Positions 1 to 8,967 are shown, counted from the first letter of the stretch. The stretch: DNA of 64,000 nt from Oleispira sp964022115 (GCA_964022115.1 CAXIBC010000001.1:1-64000); one strand, 5' to 3'. The notes: generated by a model from the letters alone, not told the origin. Program-made: numbers and translations.

Positions 1-38
1 TCTTAAACTATAAATTCTTAAACTATAAAATTTTGCAA

Positions 39-893
39 CTATAGTATTTTTCGCAAACTTGAACTCCAACCCCAGGGGCCAAACTGTTCTGAGACAAAAA
101 AACCTCGTAGCCTTGTTAATTTAGGGGGCGAGTGAACCGGCGATCGAATAATTACCGCTAGATCAGCTTCTTCTAGCATGGCTACATCATTACCACTATC
201 ACCAAGAGCTATGGTCTTATAATCTTTTGAGTTATCTTGTTTTTGATACTCAGCACTCAACCAGGCTAATGCCTTACCCTTGTTACAAGGACCCGTTAAA
301 TGTAAAAATCGCCCTCCTTGTAATACGTGCCCTCCTTGTTCTTCTAACCATTGAATAAACTTCTCTTTTCCTTTATCCACCCCTAACCATGAAATGGGTT
401 CACCAAATTCCCTTTGATTGGCCAGCTTAGCTTGTGACAAGGTGAGTCCAGTAACTTGGGCAATCACCTCTTCTTTCATCGCTTTAAAATGACTAAAATT
501 ATGCGGGAAGATTTGTTTGGCTTGTTCTAATAACCCGACCCAGTGCTCCCGATCTTGACTTAAGCTATAAACCCAATAACTTTCTTTATCGCTGCCTTCG
601 GATTCTACTTCTAAACCAATACAGCCTTCCGGCTTAGTAGCAAAATACCCCTGAGGAATAAAAATAGCGGCACCGTTTTCAATAATAAAAGGGTGCCTAT
701 TATTTAATTCACGACGAATGGATAAAACTTCAGCACGGGTTTTACTGGTGGTTAATATGACTGGGATGTGTTTTTGCTCAAGTTCTTGCAATAAGCCATC
801 GGCCGCTTGGTGGCTATAACTATCATGATCCAATAAAGTGCCATCTAGGTCGGTAAAAATTAGCCAGTTCGATTGATTCATTTCTTCGCTCAT
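39..893 (-). CDS. mpgP: mannosyl-3-phosphoglycerate phosphatase (HAD family)
   Basis: This HAD-superfamily phosphatase of 284 aa is predicted to remove the phosphate from mannosyl-3-phosphoglycerate (or glucosyl-3-phosphoglycerate), giving the compatible solute mannosyl- or glucosylglycerate in the cytosol. Motif I, DLDGTLLD, carries the nucleophilic Asp near residues 15-22. The motif II region is TTSKTR near residue 48, and motif IV is LGDSGNDVAML near residues 231-241. Length and motif order fit the YedP/MpgP type II cap family. The start overlaps the stop of the upstream kinase gene by 4 bp, so the two are co-transcribed. A glycerate kinase beside it supports a glycerate-sugar pathway, but the glycosyltransferase is not in the window. 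The exact sugar cannot be told from the sequence. Confidence 0.82.
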   Translation of the reverse strand: MSEEMNQSNWLIFTDLDGTLLDHDSYSHQAADGLLQELEQKHIPVILTTSKTRAEVLSIRRELNNRHPFIIENGAAIFIPQGYFATKPEGCIGLEVESEGSDKESYWVYSLSQDREHWVGLLEQAKQIFPHNFSHFKAMKEEVIAQVTGLTLSQAKLANQREFGEPISWLGVDKGKEKFIQWLEEQGGHVLQGGRFLHLTGPCNKGKALAWLSAEYQKQDNSKDYKTIALGDSGNDVAMLEEADLAVIIRSPVHSPPKLTRLRGFFVSEQFGPWGWSSSLRKIL

Positions 894-1909
894 TCTGCTG
901 CCTCACTCTTGCCCGCTAAGGTAACCTCATGCACACCAAAACGTGGATCATCGGGTAAAGGATTGGGTGCTAGATAGGCCGCTACTTGTCGCTTAGTGCT
1001 CAGTTGAAATAAGTGCTGACAGGTTTGCGGCAGATATTTCAAACTGTGGCGGGTCAAGCGCTCATAGTGTTGAATAAACTGCTGAATTTCTTGCGCTGAC
1101 ATAATACGACTAACAGTGTTTCCTTCTTGCAAGCCCGAATCGTTAGCCACTTTTACTTGCTGAGCGAGCTTATGCTCTTGCTCTAAACGCCATTGATAGA
1201 CACAGCTAAAACTCGGGGCCTGTAACATGATCAAGCGATCAATTAACTGCCACAATTCAGGATAATTAGTCACTAGCTGCTGGTTAATATAACGGCGCCA
1301 TTCCCCATCAGGGTCTTGTAAGGATTCAAGTTCATTAATGGGTTGTAATAAGACGTCTTCTGCTTCGGCGGTAATGCCCACACACCAACCTTCTAAAATA
1401 ATGATATCGAGAGGCGTATCAACTTCTGGCCACTCTTCTACTGGCAAGCGGTCGTCTTGGGCTTTATTAAATCTCGGTACCTTGACCGTTTCCGTAGCCT
1501 TTCTCTTCTTTATTTCACGACAGCTATTGCTGTCATCCTGGTCCATTGATAGGTTATTTAGGGTTTCTATCGCGAGTGCCAAATCATGGGTTCCTGGAAC
1601 CCCGCGGGTAGATAATAGCGGGTGCACCTCTGAGGATAATTGCTGCCTCTGTTGGCGCGTCAGATAGAAATCATCCAGCGATATCGCTAGGGCTTTCAAC
1701 CCTCTGTCTTTCAGACAGGTGCAAAGGTAATCCGCCAAGGTGGTTTTTCCCGACCCTTGGCAGCCATTGATACCGATAACCAGTGTTTTTCTTGCACTAC
1801 TTTGGTGCTCTATAATGGTTTCTACAATCGGGTCAAACCATATTGAAGCCTGCTGCAAATAATGTTCGGGTAAGCTATTCCTTGCGATAAACCGACGTTT
1901 TGCACCCAT
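890..1909 (-). CDS. D-glycerate 3-kinase-like P-loop kinase
   Basis: This 339-aa P-loop kinase resembles the plant GLYK / yeast Tda10 / bacterial COG4240 family, which phosphorylates D-glycerate at O3. The Walker A motif GINGCQGSGKTT lies near residues 46-57. It is followed by the family signature SLDDFYLT near residues 77-84, a RGVPGTHD segment, and the LEGWCVG motif near residue 172. The start is supported by a GAGGT ribosome-binding site 6 nt upstream. It overlaps the phosphatase gene by 4 bp. Together they suggest recycling of glycerate or of a glycerate-containing solute through 3-phosphoglycerate. The kinase family is clear; the substrate is inferred from homology and neighbour. Confidence 0.75.
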   Translation of the reverse strand: MGAKRRFIARNSLPEHYLQQASIWFDPIVETIIEHQSSARKTLVIGINGCQGSGKTTLADYLCTCLKDRGLKALAISLDDFYLTRQQRQQLSSEVHPLLSTRGVPGTHDLALAIETLNNLSMDQDDSNSCREIKKRKATETVKVPRFNKAQDDRLPVEEWPEVDTPLDIIILEGWCVGITAEAEDVLLQPINELESLQDPDGEWRRYINQQLVTNYPELWQLIDRLIMLQAPSFSCVYQWRLEQEHKLAQQVKVANDSGLQEGNTVSRIMSAQEIQQFIQHYERLTRHSLKYLPQTCQHLFQLSTKRQVAAYLAPNPLPDDPRFGVHEVTLAGKSEAAE

Positions 1910-2215
1910 ATATACCTCGAATTCTTATTAGAATAATCGTTATTACTTGATTTAGGACCTGCCTTGTCCCTTCCTGCCACTATACCCACAGCAGGATTCA
2001 TACCTACTTTCAAAATTTCTCATATCAAGGGGCATTTAGAGATTCGCTAGCTAAACTAAAATCCGCGCAATAAATAAAAGATCTACCTGTAATATTTCTG
2101 TAACATTGATTCACCATAATTCTCATCACTGAATACAGACTCAACAAAATACGTTTTATCTCACAACGCTAACCAGCCATATAGAGATAGAGTAAGCAAT
2201 TAAAAGGAAATGATG
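1910..2215. other. intergenic region between the kinase gene and pstS
   Basis: This is a divergent promoter region of about 300 bp. It contains the Pho box and -10 element described separately. I see no credible small gene in it; the open frame that crosses its left part is antisense overlap with the kinase start. Confidence 0.6.
2087..2120 (+). promoter_or_regulatory. Pho box and -10 element of pstS
   Basis: Two 7-bp direct repeats, CTGTAAT and CTGTAAC (2087-2093 and 2098-2104), are separated by 4 bp and match the CTGTCAT-type PhoB half-site pattern. A CATAAT -10 hexamer follows 10 bp later (2115-2120). This is the usual geometry of a PhoB-activated promoter in which the Pho box replaces the -35 element. 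The same block, including the ACATTG that follows the box, recurs before the porin gene at 7827-7860. Confidence 0.8.
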
Positions 2216-3259
2216 ATGAAAAAGATACTCGCACTTAGCGCTGCTCTAGCAGCATCTGCAATCAGCATGTCGGCCAACGCTCAACGTGACTACATCAGCA
2301 TTGTAGGCTCTTCTACGGTTTACCCTTTCTCAACTGTGGTTGCAGAACGTTTTGGTAAATCGACCAAATTTGCCACCCCTAAGGTTGAATCAACCGGTTC
2401 TGGTGGTGGTTTGAAGCTTTTCTGTTCTGGTGTAGGCAGCGCAACCCCGGATATCACCAACGCATCCCGTGCAATTAAACCTTCTGAAATTGAACTTTGT
2501 AGCCAAAACGGCATACAAGACATCATTGAAATAACCGTAGGTTACGATGGTATCGTATTAGCCAATACTACCGCCGCTAAGCAAGTCAGCTTGTCGCGCC
2601 GTGAGATCTTCTTAGCCCTAGGCAAGAACATCCCTAACCCAGATGGCAGCGAAACCCTAGTAGATAACCCTTATAAAACTTGGAATCAGATCAACCCAAG
2701 CTTACCCGCAACTAAGATTGAAGTATTAGGTCCACCACCAACGTCCGGTACCCGTGATGCTTTTGCTGAATTGGCACTAGAAGGTGGTTGTAAGACCTTT
2801 CCTTTCATTAAGGCCATCAAAAAGAAAGATAAGAAAAAATACAAAGCCATCTGCCACGGTGTACGAGAAGACGGTGCTTATGTTGAAGCGGGTGAAAACG
2901 ATAACCTAATCGTACAAAAACTAGTCGCAAATCCTTCTGCCTTAGGCGTATTTGGTTACAGCTTTTTAGAGCAAAATTCGGATAAGGTTCAAGGTTCTAT
3001 CATTGATGGCCAGCTACCTACTTTCGATGCAATTGCAGAAGGCGATTACCCAGTGAGCCGCTCGTTATACTTTTATGTTAAAAAGGCTCACATCGGGGTG
3101 ATTCCTGGTATCGAAGAATACCTAGCGGAGTTCACCTCAGAAAAAGCCATGGGTGAATACGGTTACCTAGCGGAAAAAGGTATGATTCCGATGACCCCAG
3201 AAGAACGTACTAAGGTATTAAATACGGTTAAGAATTTAACCCCCTTGGCGAAAAAATAA
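2216..3259 (+). CDS. pstS: phosphate ABC transporter periplasmic binding protein PstS
   Basis: PstS binds inorganic phosphate in the periplasm and delivers it to PstCA. A signal peptide (MKKILALSAALAAS, cleaved after SANA) precedes the mature chain beginning near QRDYIS. Ligand-loop motifs are visible: GSSTVYPF, ESTGSGGG, a SRAIKPSE segment and PTSGTRDAF. There are three possible ATGs, at 2210, 2213 and 2216. The AAGGAA ribosome-binding site at 2205 is too close for the first, so 2216 is preferred. The gene is the first of the pst operon and is controlled by the Pho box upstream. It is separated from pstC by a terminator-like hairpin that should favour higher PstS expression. Confidence 0.95.
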   Translation: MKKILALSAALAASAISMSANAQRDYISIVGSSTVYPFSTVVAERFGKSTKFATPKVESTGSGGGLKLFCSGVGSATPDITNASRAIKPSEIELCSQNGIQDIIEITVGYDGIVLANTTAAKQVSLSRREIFLALGKNIPNPDGSETLVDNPYKTWNQINPSLPATKIEVLGPPPTSGTRDAFAELALEGGCKTFPFIKAIKKKDKKKYKAICHGVREDGAYVEAGENDNLIVQKLVANPSALGVFGYSFLEQNSDKVQGSIIDGQLPTFDAIAEGDYPVSRSLYFYVKKAHIGVIPGIEEYLAEFTSEKAMGEYGYLAEKGMIPMTPEERTKVLNTVKNLTPLAKK

Positions 3260-3283
3260 ACCAAGTCCATAATAATACCCAGC

Positions 3284-3320
3284 GCCGAGACCTTTCCTTA
3301 TAGGATAGGTCTCGGCTTTT
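3284..3320 (+). terminator. hairpin between pstS and pstC
   Basis: The arms GCCGAGACCT and AGGTCTCGGC (3284-3293 and 3307-3316) form a perfect 10-bp stem followed by four T residues. The T tract is short, so it probably acts as a partial terminator or as a 3' stabiliser of pstS mRNA rather than a full stop, because pstC lies only 45 bp further on with no obvious promoter. Confidence 0.7.
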
Positions 3321-3364
3321 GCGTATTAAAAAGAAACTTAAACTACTGGTAGACAAACTAGCTC

Positions 3365-4738
3365 ATGAACTTTAGTAGCCTGCTCATCATCGTCCTTATT
3401 GTTCTCGGAGGCGCCTATTTTCTAGGCCGCAACCGCGCCCGAACAATATCAAATCAAGGATTGCGTATGCATTCCTTACCCGATCACTACGGCACCTTGA
3501 TGGCCTTATGGACCGGCGTACCGGCCTTGATTTTATTAATCTCTTGGCATTTATTAGAAGGGCCTGTGATTAACCACTTATTAGTGGCACAACTACCTGC
3601 AGCCCTGCAAGCCGCGGAACCAGCTCAGATACAACTCGCGATCAGCAAGGTTCATAACCTTGCCTCAGGCTCTGGTTTAGCCGCCGATGAGAGCTTAATG
3701 CCTGCGGTCCAACATTTAGCCGCCTTAAATGAACGCACCCTATTATTGAATTCAGGCATCGCACTTAGCTTATGCCTAGTCTGTTTCGCCATCACTTATC
3801 GCCGCATCAAACCTGAATTGCGTGCCCGTACGGAAATGGAAACGATTGTAAACCTACTGCTATTATCCAGTTCTGGCATCGCGGTATTAACCACCTTAGG
3901 TATTCTCGCCAGTGTTTTAATTGAAGCCTGGATGTTTTTTGGCAAGGTTAGTCCGATCGAATTTTTATTCGGTACTACCTGGTCACCTCAGGTCGCGTTA
4001 CGTGCAGATCAATCTGGTTCTTCTGGCAGTTTTGGCGCAGTGCCCTTATTCGCGGGTACCTTATTAATTTCTTCAATCGCTATGGTGATTGCGGTACCCA
4101 TTGGTTTAATGGCTGCGATTTATTTATCGGAATACGCCTCTACTAATGTGCGTAAATATGCCAAGCCCGCATTAGAAGTATTGGCCGGCATCCCTACCGT
4201 TGTATACGGTTTTTTTGCCGCCTTAACCGTAGCGCCTTTTATCCGTGTATTAGGCACCGACCTAGGCTTGGAAGTCTCTTCTGAAAGTGCCCTCGCCGCT
4301 GGCTTAGTAATGGGGGTAATGATTATTCCATTTGTCTCTTCATTATCCGATGACGTGATCAATGCGGTACCGCAATCGTTACGCGATGGTAGCTTTGGTT
4401 TAGGGGCAACAAAAAATGAAACTATCCGCCAGGTTGTAATTCCTGCCGCCCTTCCCGGCATCGTCGGTGCCGTTATGCTAGCGGTTTCGCGCGCTATTGG
4501 TGAAACCATGATTGTTGCTATGGCCGCAGGGCTAGCAGCTAATTTAACCGCTAACCCATTAGATAGCGTGACCACAGTAACCGTACAAATTGTTACCTTA
4601 TTGGTCGGTGACCAAGAATTTGACTCACCTAAAACCTTAGCCGCTTTTGCTTTAGGCCTAGTATTATTTATCTCCACCCTAGTATTGAACTTCGTTGCCT
4701 TGAAGATCGTGCAGAAATATCGAGAGCAGTATGACTAA
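3365..4738 (+). CDS. pstC: phosphate ABC transporter permease PstC
   Basis: PstC is one of two inner-membrane permease subunits of the high-affinity phosphate importer. This 457-aa form has an N-terminal extension with three hydrophobic segments (near residues 3-20, 44-62 and 130-147) before the core permease domain near residues 230-450. The core carries the EAA-type loop, DGSFGLGATKNETIRQVVIPAALPG in part near residues 340-365, which contacts PstB. The long N-terminus is usual for Pseudomonas/Oceanospirillales-type PstC and longer than in E. coli. The gene overlaps pstA by 8 bp, indicating coupled translation. Confidence 0.93.
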   Translation: MNFSSLLIIVLIVLGGAYFLGRNRARTISNQGLRMHSLPDHYGTLMALWTGVPALILLISWHLLEGPVINHLLVAQLPAALQAAEPAQIQLAISKVHNLASGSGLAADESLMPAVQHLAALNERTLLLNSGIALSLCLVCFAITYRRIKPELRARTEMETIVNLLLLSSSGIAVLTTLGILASVLIEAWMFFGKVSPIEFLFGTTWSPQVALRADQSGSSGSFGAVPLFAGTLLISSIAMVIAVPIGLMAAIYLSEYASTNVRKYAKPALEVLAGIPTVVYGFFAALTVAPFIRVLGTDLGLEVSSESALAAGLVMGVMIIPFVSSLSDDVINAVPQSLRDGSFGLGATKNETIRQVVIPAALPGIVGAVMLAVSRAIGETMIVAMAAGLAANLTANPLDSVTTVTVQIVTLLVGDQEFDSPKTLAAFALGLVLFISTLVLNFVALKIVQKYREQYD

Positions 4739-6038
4739 TTTAAACAAGACTCAGATACAAGCCAAACTGACAACCCGAGAAAAGGTTGAAAAAGGTTTAA
4801 GTCGACGCCGCGCTGCAGAAACTCGCTTCCGCCTTTATGGCATGGCCTCTGTTTTCTTCGGCATGTTATGCCTAGTGGTTTTATTTACCGATATTGCGAG
4901 TAAAGGCACATCGGCTTTTAAGCAAACTAGTTTAACTACGGACATTTTATTAGACAGTGATTATTTAGGTCTAAGCCCAACCAGCACGGCTGCAGAAGTT
5001 CGCTTTGCAAACTTTGATGGTTTAATCAAACGTCACTTTGCCAAAAGCGAGCAACCAAAAGGTCGCAAGCAAAGCCGTGAATTGTTCAAACTGATCAGTC
5101 CTGGGGCGGCTTGGCAATTACAAGAATTGTTATTAGCGAATCCACTTGCCCTAGATACGACCATTACCATAGAACTGCTGATGGATGATGATGTTGATCA
5201 ATGGTTTAAGCACGACCGAGATCTAGCAGAAGGTGAAAGCAACGACCGTTTGTCGAAGCAGCAACTTACTTGGTTAACCAGCTGGCTTGAAGCCGGCCGC
5301 TTAGATACTCACTTTAATACCTTATTCTTTACCAATGGTGATTCCCGTGAGCCTGAATTAGCAGGTATCCATGGGGCCATTAAAGGGACATTATTGACCC
5401 TAATGGTAACGCTAATATTATCCTTCCCTATTGGTGTGGCTGCGGCCATTTATTTAGAAGAATTTGCTCCGCGTAATAAGATTACTGAAATTGTCGAGAT
5501 CAATATTAATAACTTGGCCGCAGTACCTTCAATCATCTTTGGTTTATTAGGTATGGCTATTTTTATTAATATTTTTGGTGTCGCCCGCTCGACCCCATTA
5601 TTAGGGGGTTTAGTCTTAACCTTAATGACCTTACCGACGATTATTATTTCCGCCCGCGCGGCGATTAAATCGGTCCCGCCCTCCATTCGTGAAGCGGCGT
5701 ACGGTTTAGGAGCGTCGAAAAATCAGGTGGTTTTTCATCATGTATTACCGTTAGCAATGCCCGGTATGCTTACCGGTACCATTATTGGTATGGCCCAAGC
5801 ATTGGGGGAAACCGCCCCTTTATTGATGATTGGTATGGTCGCCTTCGTGGTGGATGTTCCAGGGTTTATTAACGATCCATCAACGGTTTTACCGGTGCAG
5901 ATTTTCTTATGGTCTGATAGCCCAGAGCGGGCTTTCTTAGAGCGCACATCCGGAGCGATCCTAGTTTTATTATCATTTTTAGTACTGATGAATACGACCG
6001 CCGTGATCTTGCGTCGTCGCTTAGAACGCCGCTGGTAA
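4731..6038 (+). CDS. pstA: phosphate ABC transporter permease PstA
   Basis: PstA is the second permease subunit. It has a first membrane segment near residues 37-55, then a roughly 150-residue hydrophilic region that is probably periplasmic. The conserved permease core starts near residue 215 and carries the coupling loop AAYGLGASKNQVVFHHVLP near residues 322-340. At 435 aa it is much longer than the roughly 296 aa E. coli protein, and the difference is the periplasmic insertion. It overlaps pstC and precedes pstB by 55 bp in the same operon. Confidence 0.92.
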   Translation: MTNLNKTQIQAKLTTREKVEKGLSRRRAAETRFRLYGMASVFFGMLCLVVLFTDIASKGTSAFKQTSLTTDILLDSDYLGLSPTSTAAEVRFANFDGLIKRHFAKSEQPKGRKQSRELFKLISPGAAWQLQELLLANPLALDTTITIELLMDDDVDQWFKHDRDLAEGESNDRLSKQQLTWLTSWLEAGRLDTHFNTLFFTNGDSREPELAGIHGAIKGTLLTLMVTLILSFPIGVAAAIYLEEFAPRNKITEIVEININNLAAVPSIIFGLLGMAIFINIFGVARSTPLLGGLVLTLMTLPTIIISARAAIKSVPPSIREAAYGLGASKNQVVFHHVLPLAMPGMLTGTIIGMAQALGETAPLLMIGMVAFVVDVPGFINDPSTVLPVQIFLWSDSPERAFLERTSGAILVLLSFLVLMNTTAVILRRRLERRW

Positions 6039-6093
6039 GTTTCGTTAAACAGACTGATACAGTATTAAAAAGAATTGAAAGCAAGAATTTAGA

Positions 6094-6909
6094 ATGAGTA
6101 CAACTATGCAACTTATTGAGAATCACACAACAACCGGCATTCCTTTTAGCAATAAAGCAAAACTGTCGGCGCGCAACGTCGATGTTTTTTATGGGGATAA
6201 GCAAGCCATTTATGATGTCAGCTTAGATATTGGCGCCAATGAAGTCATCGCGTTAATCGGCCCTTCGGGTTGTGGTAAATCGACGTTTCTACGCACCTTA
6301 AATCGAATGAACGATACTATCGACATTTGTAAGGTGAAAGGAGAGATTTTACTCGACAACGAAAATATCTATGACCCTAAAGTCGATACCGTGCCCTTGC
6401 GTGCCCGAGTCGGTATGGTATTTCAAAAACCCAACCCTTTCCCTAAGTCTATTTACGATAACGTCGCCTATGGGCCTCGTATTCACGGCTTAGCACAAAC
6501 CCGTGTTGAACTGGATGAAACCGTTGAAAAGAGCTTACAACGGGCCGGTTTATGGAACGAAGTTAAAGATCGTTTACACGCCCCTGGCACCGGCCTTTCT
6601 GGTGGTCAGCAACAGCGATTGTGTATTGCTCGTACCATAGCCGTTGACCCGGAAGTGATCTTAATGGATGAGCCTTGCTCAGCCTTGGACCCTATTGCCA
6701 CGGCTAAAATTGAAGAACTGATCGATGAGCTGCGAGAAAAATATACCATCGCAATCGTGACCCACTCAATGCAACAAGCGGCGCGGGTATCTCAGCGCAC
6801 GGCTTATTTCCACCTAGGTCAATTGATCGAAGTGAACCCGACTAGCCAGGTATTCACCACCCCGCAGCATGAGTTAACAGAAGCTTATATTACTGGCCGT
6901 TTTGGATAA
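6094..6909 (+). CDS. pstB: phosphate ABC transporter ATPase PstB
   Basis: PstB is the cytoplasmic ATPase that powers phosphate import. The 271-aa chain shows Walker A GPSGCGKST near residues 53-61, the Q-loop in GMVFQKPNPFPKS, the ABC signature LSGGQQQR near residues 169-176, Walker B VILMDEP and the H-loop THS. All are intact. The PKPNPFP Q-loop region and the C-terminal YITGRFG are characteristic of PstB. phoU begins 11 bp downstream after an AAGGAG site. Confidence 0.96.
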   Translation: MSTTMQLIENHTTTGIPFSNKAKLSARNVDVFYGDKQAIYDVSLDIGANEVIALIGPSGCGKSTFLRTLNRMNDTIDICKVKGEILLDNENIYDPKVDTVPLRARVGMVFQKPNPFPKSIYDNVAYGPRIHGLAQTRVELDETVEKSLQRAGLWNEVKDRLHAPGTGLSGGQQQRLCIARTIAVDPEVILMDEPCSALDPIATAKIEELIDELREKYTIAIVTHSMQQAARVSQRTAYFHLGQLIEVNPTSQVFTTPQHELTEAYITGRFG

Positions 6910-6920
6910 GGAGAACAATT

Positions 6921-7643
6921 ATGGATATGAATTTTAACCAGCACATTTCACAGCAGTTCAATGCCGACTTGGAAGCCATTCGTAATCAAATGTTGGCTAT
7001 GGGTGGTCTAGTACAGCGACAAGTATCCGATGCCATCGAAGCCATTTTATCAGGTGATACCAGCTCGGCAGATAAAATCATTCAGCGTGAAGATGACGTT
7101 GATGAGATGGAAGTCAGCATCGATCAAGAATGTACCCATATTCTTGTACGTCGCCAGCCAGCAGCTTCTGATTTACGTATGGTATTAGCGGTATCACGGG
7201 TTGTTCGTGACCTAGAGCGTATGGGTGACGAAGCCTCTAAAATCGCTATTCATGCGCTTGAAGTGGCGAATGGCAATCAAGCGGGATCAAAAATCTGCCA
7301 TCAAGCGATTCGTCACATGGGAACCGCTGTGGTCAAAATGACCTCAGATGCCCTCGATGCTTTTGCTCGCCATGATATCAATGGCGCTATTGAAGTCGTG
7401 CGCAGCGATAAATTGGTCGATGAGCAATACGCCTCCGCCATTCGCGAACTCAGCACCTATATGATGGAAGATCCCCGCTCTATTAGCCAAGCCATAAACA
7501 TTTTATGGATCTTGCGCGCCATTGAGCGTATCGGTGATCATGCTCGTAATATCAGTGAGCAAGTCATCTATTTGGTAAGTGGTACCGATGTTCGCCACAG
7601 CTCACTGTCTGAAATGGAAGAGCAGACTCAAGCGGATAATTAG
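6921..7643 (+). CDS. phoU: phosphate signalling regulator PhoU
   Basis: PhoU links the Pst transporter to the PhoR kinase and represses the Pho response when phosphate is abundant. The 240-aa all-helical protein contains two copies of the metal-binding PhoU repeat: DLERMGDEASKIA near residues 94-106 and AIERIGDHARNISE near residues 197-210. A strong AAGGAG ribosome-binding site precedes the ATG. It is the last gene of the pst operon and is followed by a terminator. Confidence 0.95.
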   Translation: MDMNFNQHISQQFNADLEAIRNQMLAMGGLVQRQVSDAIEAILSGDTSSADKIIQREDDVDEMEVSIDQECTHILVRRQPAASDLRMVLAVSRVVRDLERMGDEASKIAIHALEVANGNQAGSKICHQAIRHMGTAVVKMTSDALDAFARHDINGAIEVVRSDKLVDEQYASAIRELSTYMMEDPRSISQAINILWILRAIERIGDHARNISEQVIYLVSGTDVRHSSLSEMEEQTQADN

Positions 7644-7662
7644 ACCTCAACGCGACCTAAGA

Positions 7663-7689
7663 AAGGCCCAGATTCAGCTGGGCCTTTTT
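7663..7689 (+). terminator. terminator of the pst-phoU operon
   Basis: The arms AAGGCCCA and TGGGCCTT (7663-7670 and 7679-7686) flank an 8-nt loop and run into a T tract. This is a canonical rho-independent terminator 20 bp after the phoU stop. Confidence 0.88.
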
Positions 7690-7826
7690 ACCCCCACTTC
7701 ACTGCGCTACACCAATGACTTTTCCTTAGCATAGTCTAAACTTCGTATAACAGCTGCCTGTAGCAAGAGCGGGTTATAGACAGCAATCCTATATGAGATT
7801 GATAGATTTTTAATAATACTGTCCGC

Positions 7827-7860
7827 TCGTAATATTACTGTAACATTGGTTAAACATAAT
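7827..7860 (+). promoter_or_regulatory. Pho box and -10 element of the porin gene
   Basis: The half-sites TCGTAAT and CTGTAAC (7827-7833 and 7838-7844) are spaced by 4 bp, and a CATAAT -10 begins 10 bp later at 7855. Spacing and flanking bases match the pstS promoter at 2087-2120, so both genes are predicted PhoB targets. The remaining bases between the phoU terminator and the porin start show no other feature. Confidence 0.75.
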
Positions 7861-7971
7861 CATTACGAACTTAAATAACGAAGCCAAAATCGTTTACATT
7901 TAATGAAGTCGCTTTATTTAATCAAAAGTAGCTTCTAAGTATTAAACAATAGAATGAGAATGGACATTATC

Positions 7972-8895
7972 ATGAAAAAAATAGCCTTATCTTTAGCCAT
8001 CGCAGCTACCTTACCTACTTTTGCCAACGCTGAAAAAGTAGAAATTGAAAAACCTGAGTTTTATGGCAAGGTCAATGTATCGCTACAAAATACTCAAGAA
8101 GGTGATACCAGCACGTCTGAGGTTTCTTCAAACGCTTCGCGCTTAGGTGTCAAAGGTACTGCTCAGCTTAACCATGGTTTACAAGGTATCTATAAAGCTG
8201 AATATCAAACTGCGGTTGATGATGGTGATGAAAGCGGCCAAACCTTTAGCCAGCGCAATATCTATGCGGGTATTAAAGGCAACTTCGGTCAAGTGATTAT
8301 CGGTAAATTCGATACGCCACTGAAAAAAGCTCAAGGTAAAGTTGACCAGTTTGGCGATCTTGAAGGGGATATCAAAAGCGCTATCACTAAAAGTGATAAC
8401 CGTACCGCCAACTCAGTGCAGTATAATACCCCGTCATTTTCTGGTTTAGTGGCGACGGTATCGCACATTGCTTCTGAAGATGAAACGGTAAACGATGGTA
8501 CGTCTAGCTCGTTGACCTATACTCGCAAGCAGTTCTACGCCGCTATTGCTTATGATACTGACGTAGAAGCCAATGGCATTGATGCAACTCGCGTGGCCGC
8601 TCAGTATAAAGTGGCGGGTATTGCCTTAGGCGCCCTTTGGGAAACTCAGCAGCAAGCAGGTCAGAACAAAGACGGTTGGGTTTATTCAGCGGCTTATAAA
8701 CTCAATTCAGACGTTAAATTGAAAGCTCAATATGGTGAGTCGGATATCGTTAAAGATAATGCTAAGACTTATAGTCTTGGAGTTGACTATAAGCTAGGGG
8801 ATAAGACTAAAACTTATGCCTTTGTAACCGATGAAGAATTTGGCGACAATAGCAGCAATGAATATTATGGCATTGGCTTAGAACAGAAGTTCTAA
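7972..8895 (+). CDS. phosphate-starvation-associated general porin
   Basis: This is a Gram-negative trimeric-type porin of about 307 aa. It has a signal peptide (MKKIALSLAIAATL, cleaved after ANA), an early FYGKVNVSLQ strand, a NASRLGVKG turn, the loop-3 region with FGQVIIGKFDTP, and a C-terminal strand ending in YGIGLEQKF with the terminal Phe needed for BAM assembly. The ATG at 7972 is preferred to one at 7954 because the signal peptide then begins with MKK. A Pho box upstream and its place between phoU and phoR/phoB indicate a role in phosphate or anion passage across the outer membrane under phosphate limitation. Selectivity is not deducible from the sequence alone. Confidence 0.85.
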   Translation: MKKIALSLAIAATLPTFANAEKVEIEKPEFYGKVNVSLQNTQEGDTSTSEVSSNASRLGVKGTAQLNHGLQGIYKAEYQTAVDDGDESGQTFSQRNIYAGIKGNFGQVIIGKFDTPLKKAQGKVDQFGDLEGDIKSAITKSDNRTANSVQYNTPSFSGLVATVSHIASEDETVNDGTSSSLTYTRKQFYAAIAYDTDVEANGIDATRVAAQYKVAGIALGALWETQQQAGQNKDGWVYSAAYKLNSDVKLKAQYGESDIVKDNAKTYSLGVDYKLGDKTKTYAFVTDEEFGDNSSNEYYGIGLEQKF

Positions 8896-8917
8896 ACTAA
8901 AGACCGGTATTTATATC

Positions 8918-8957
8918 AAAAAAAAAGGGCTTCTATGATAATAGAAGCCCTTTTTTT
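8918..8957. terminator. bidirectional terminator between the porin gene and phoR
   Basis: A perfect 10-bp stem, GGGCTTCTAT with ATAGAAGCCC (8927-8936 and 8941-8950), has a 4-nt loop. It is flanked by an A tract on the left and a T tract on the right, so it can end both the porin transcript and the convergent phoB-phoR transcript. Confidence 0.93.
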
Positions 8958-8967
8958 ATAACTGCTT

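Noticed and set aside
1338..1667. A 109-codon plus-strand frame inside the kinase gene.
   Set aside because: It overlaps a gene with clear motifs on the other strand and has no start signal.
4120..4677. A 185-codon frame antisense to pstC.
   Set aside because: Its composition is that of a reverse-strand shadow of a membrane protein gene, with no ribosome-binding site, and pstC is certain.
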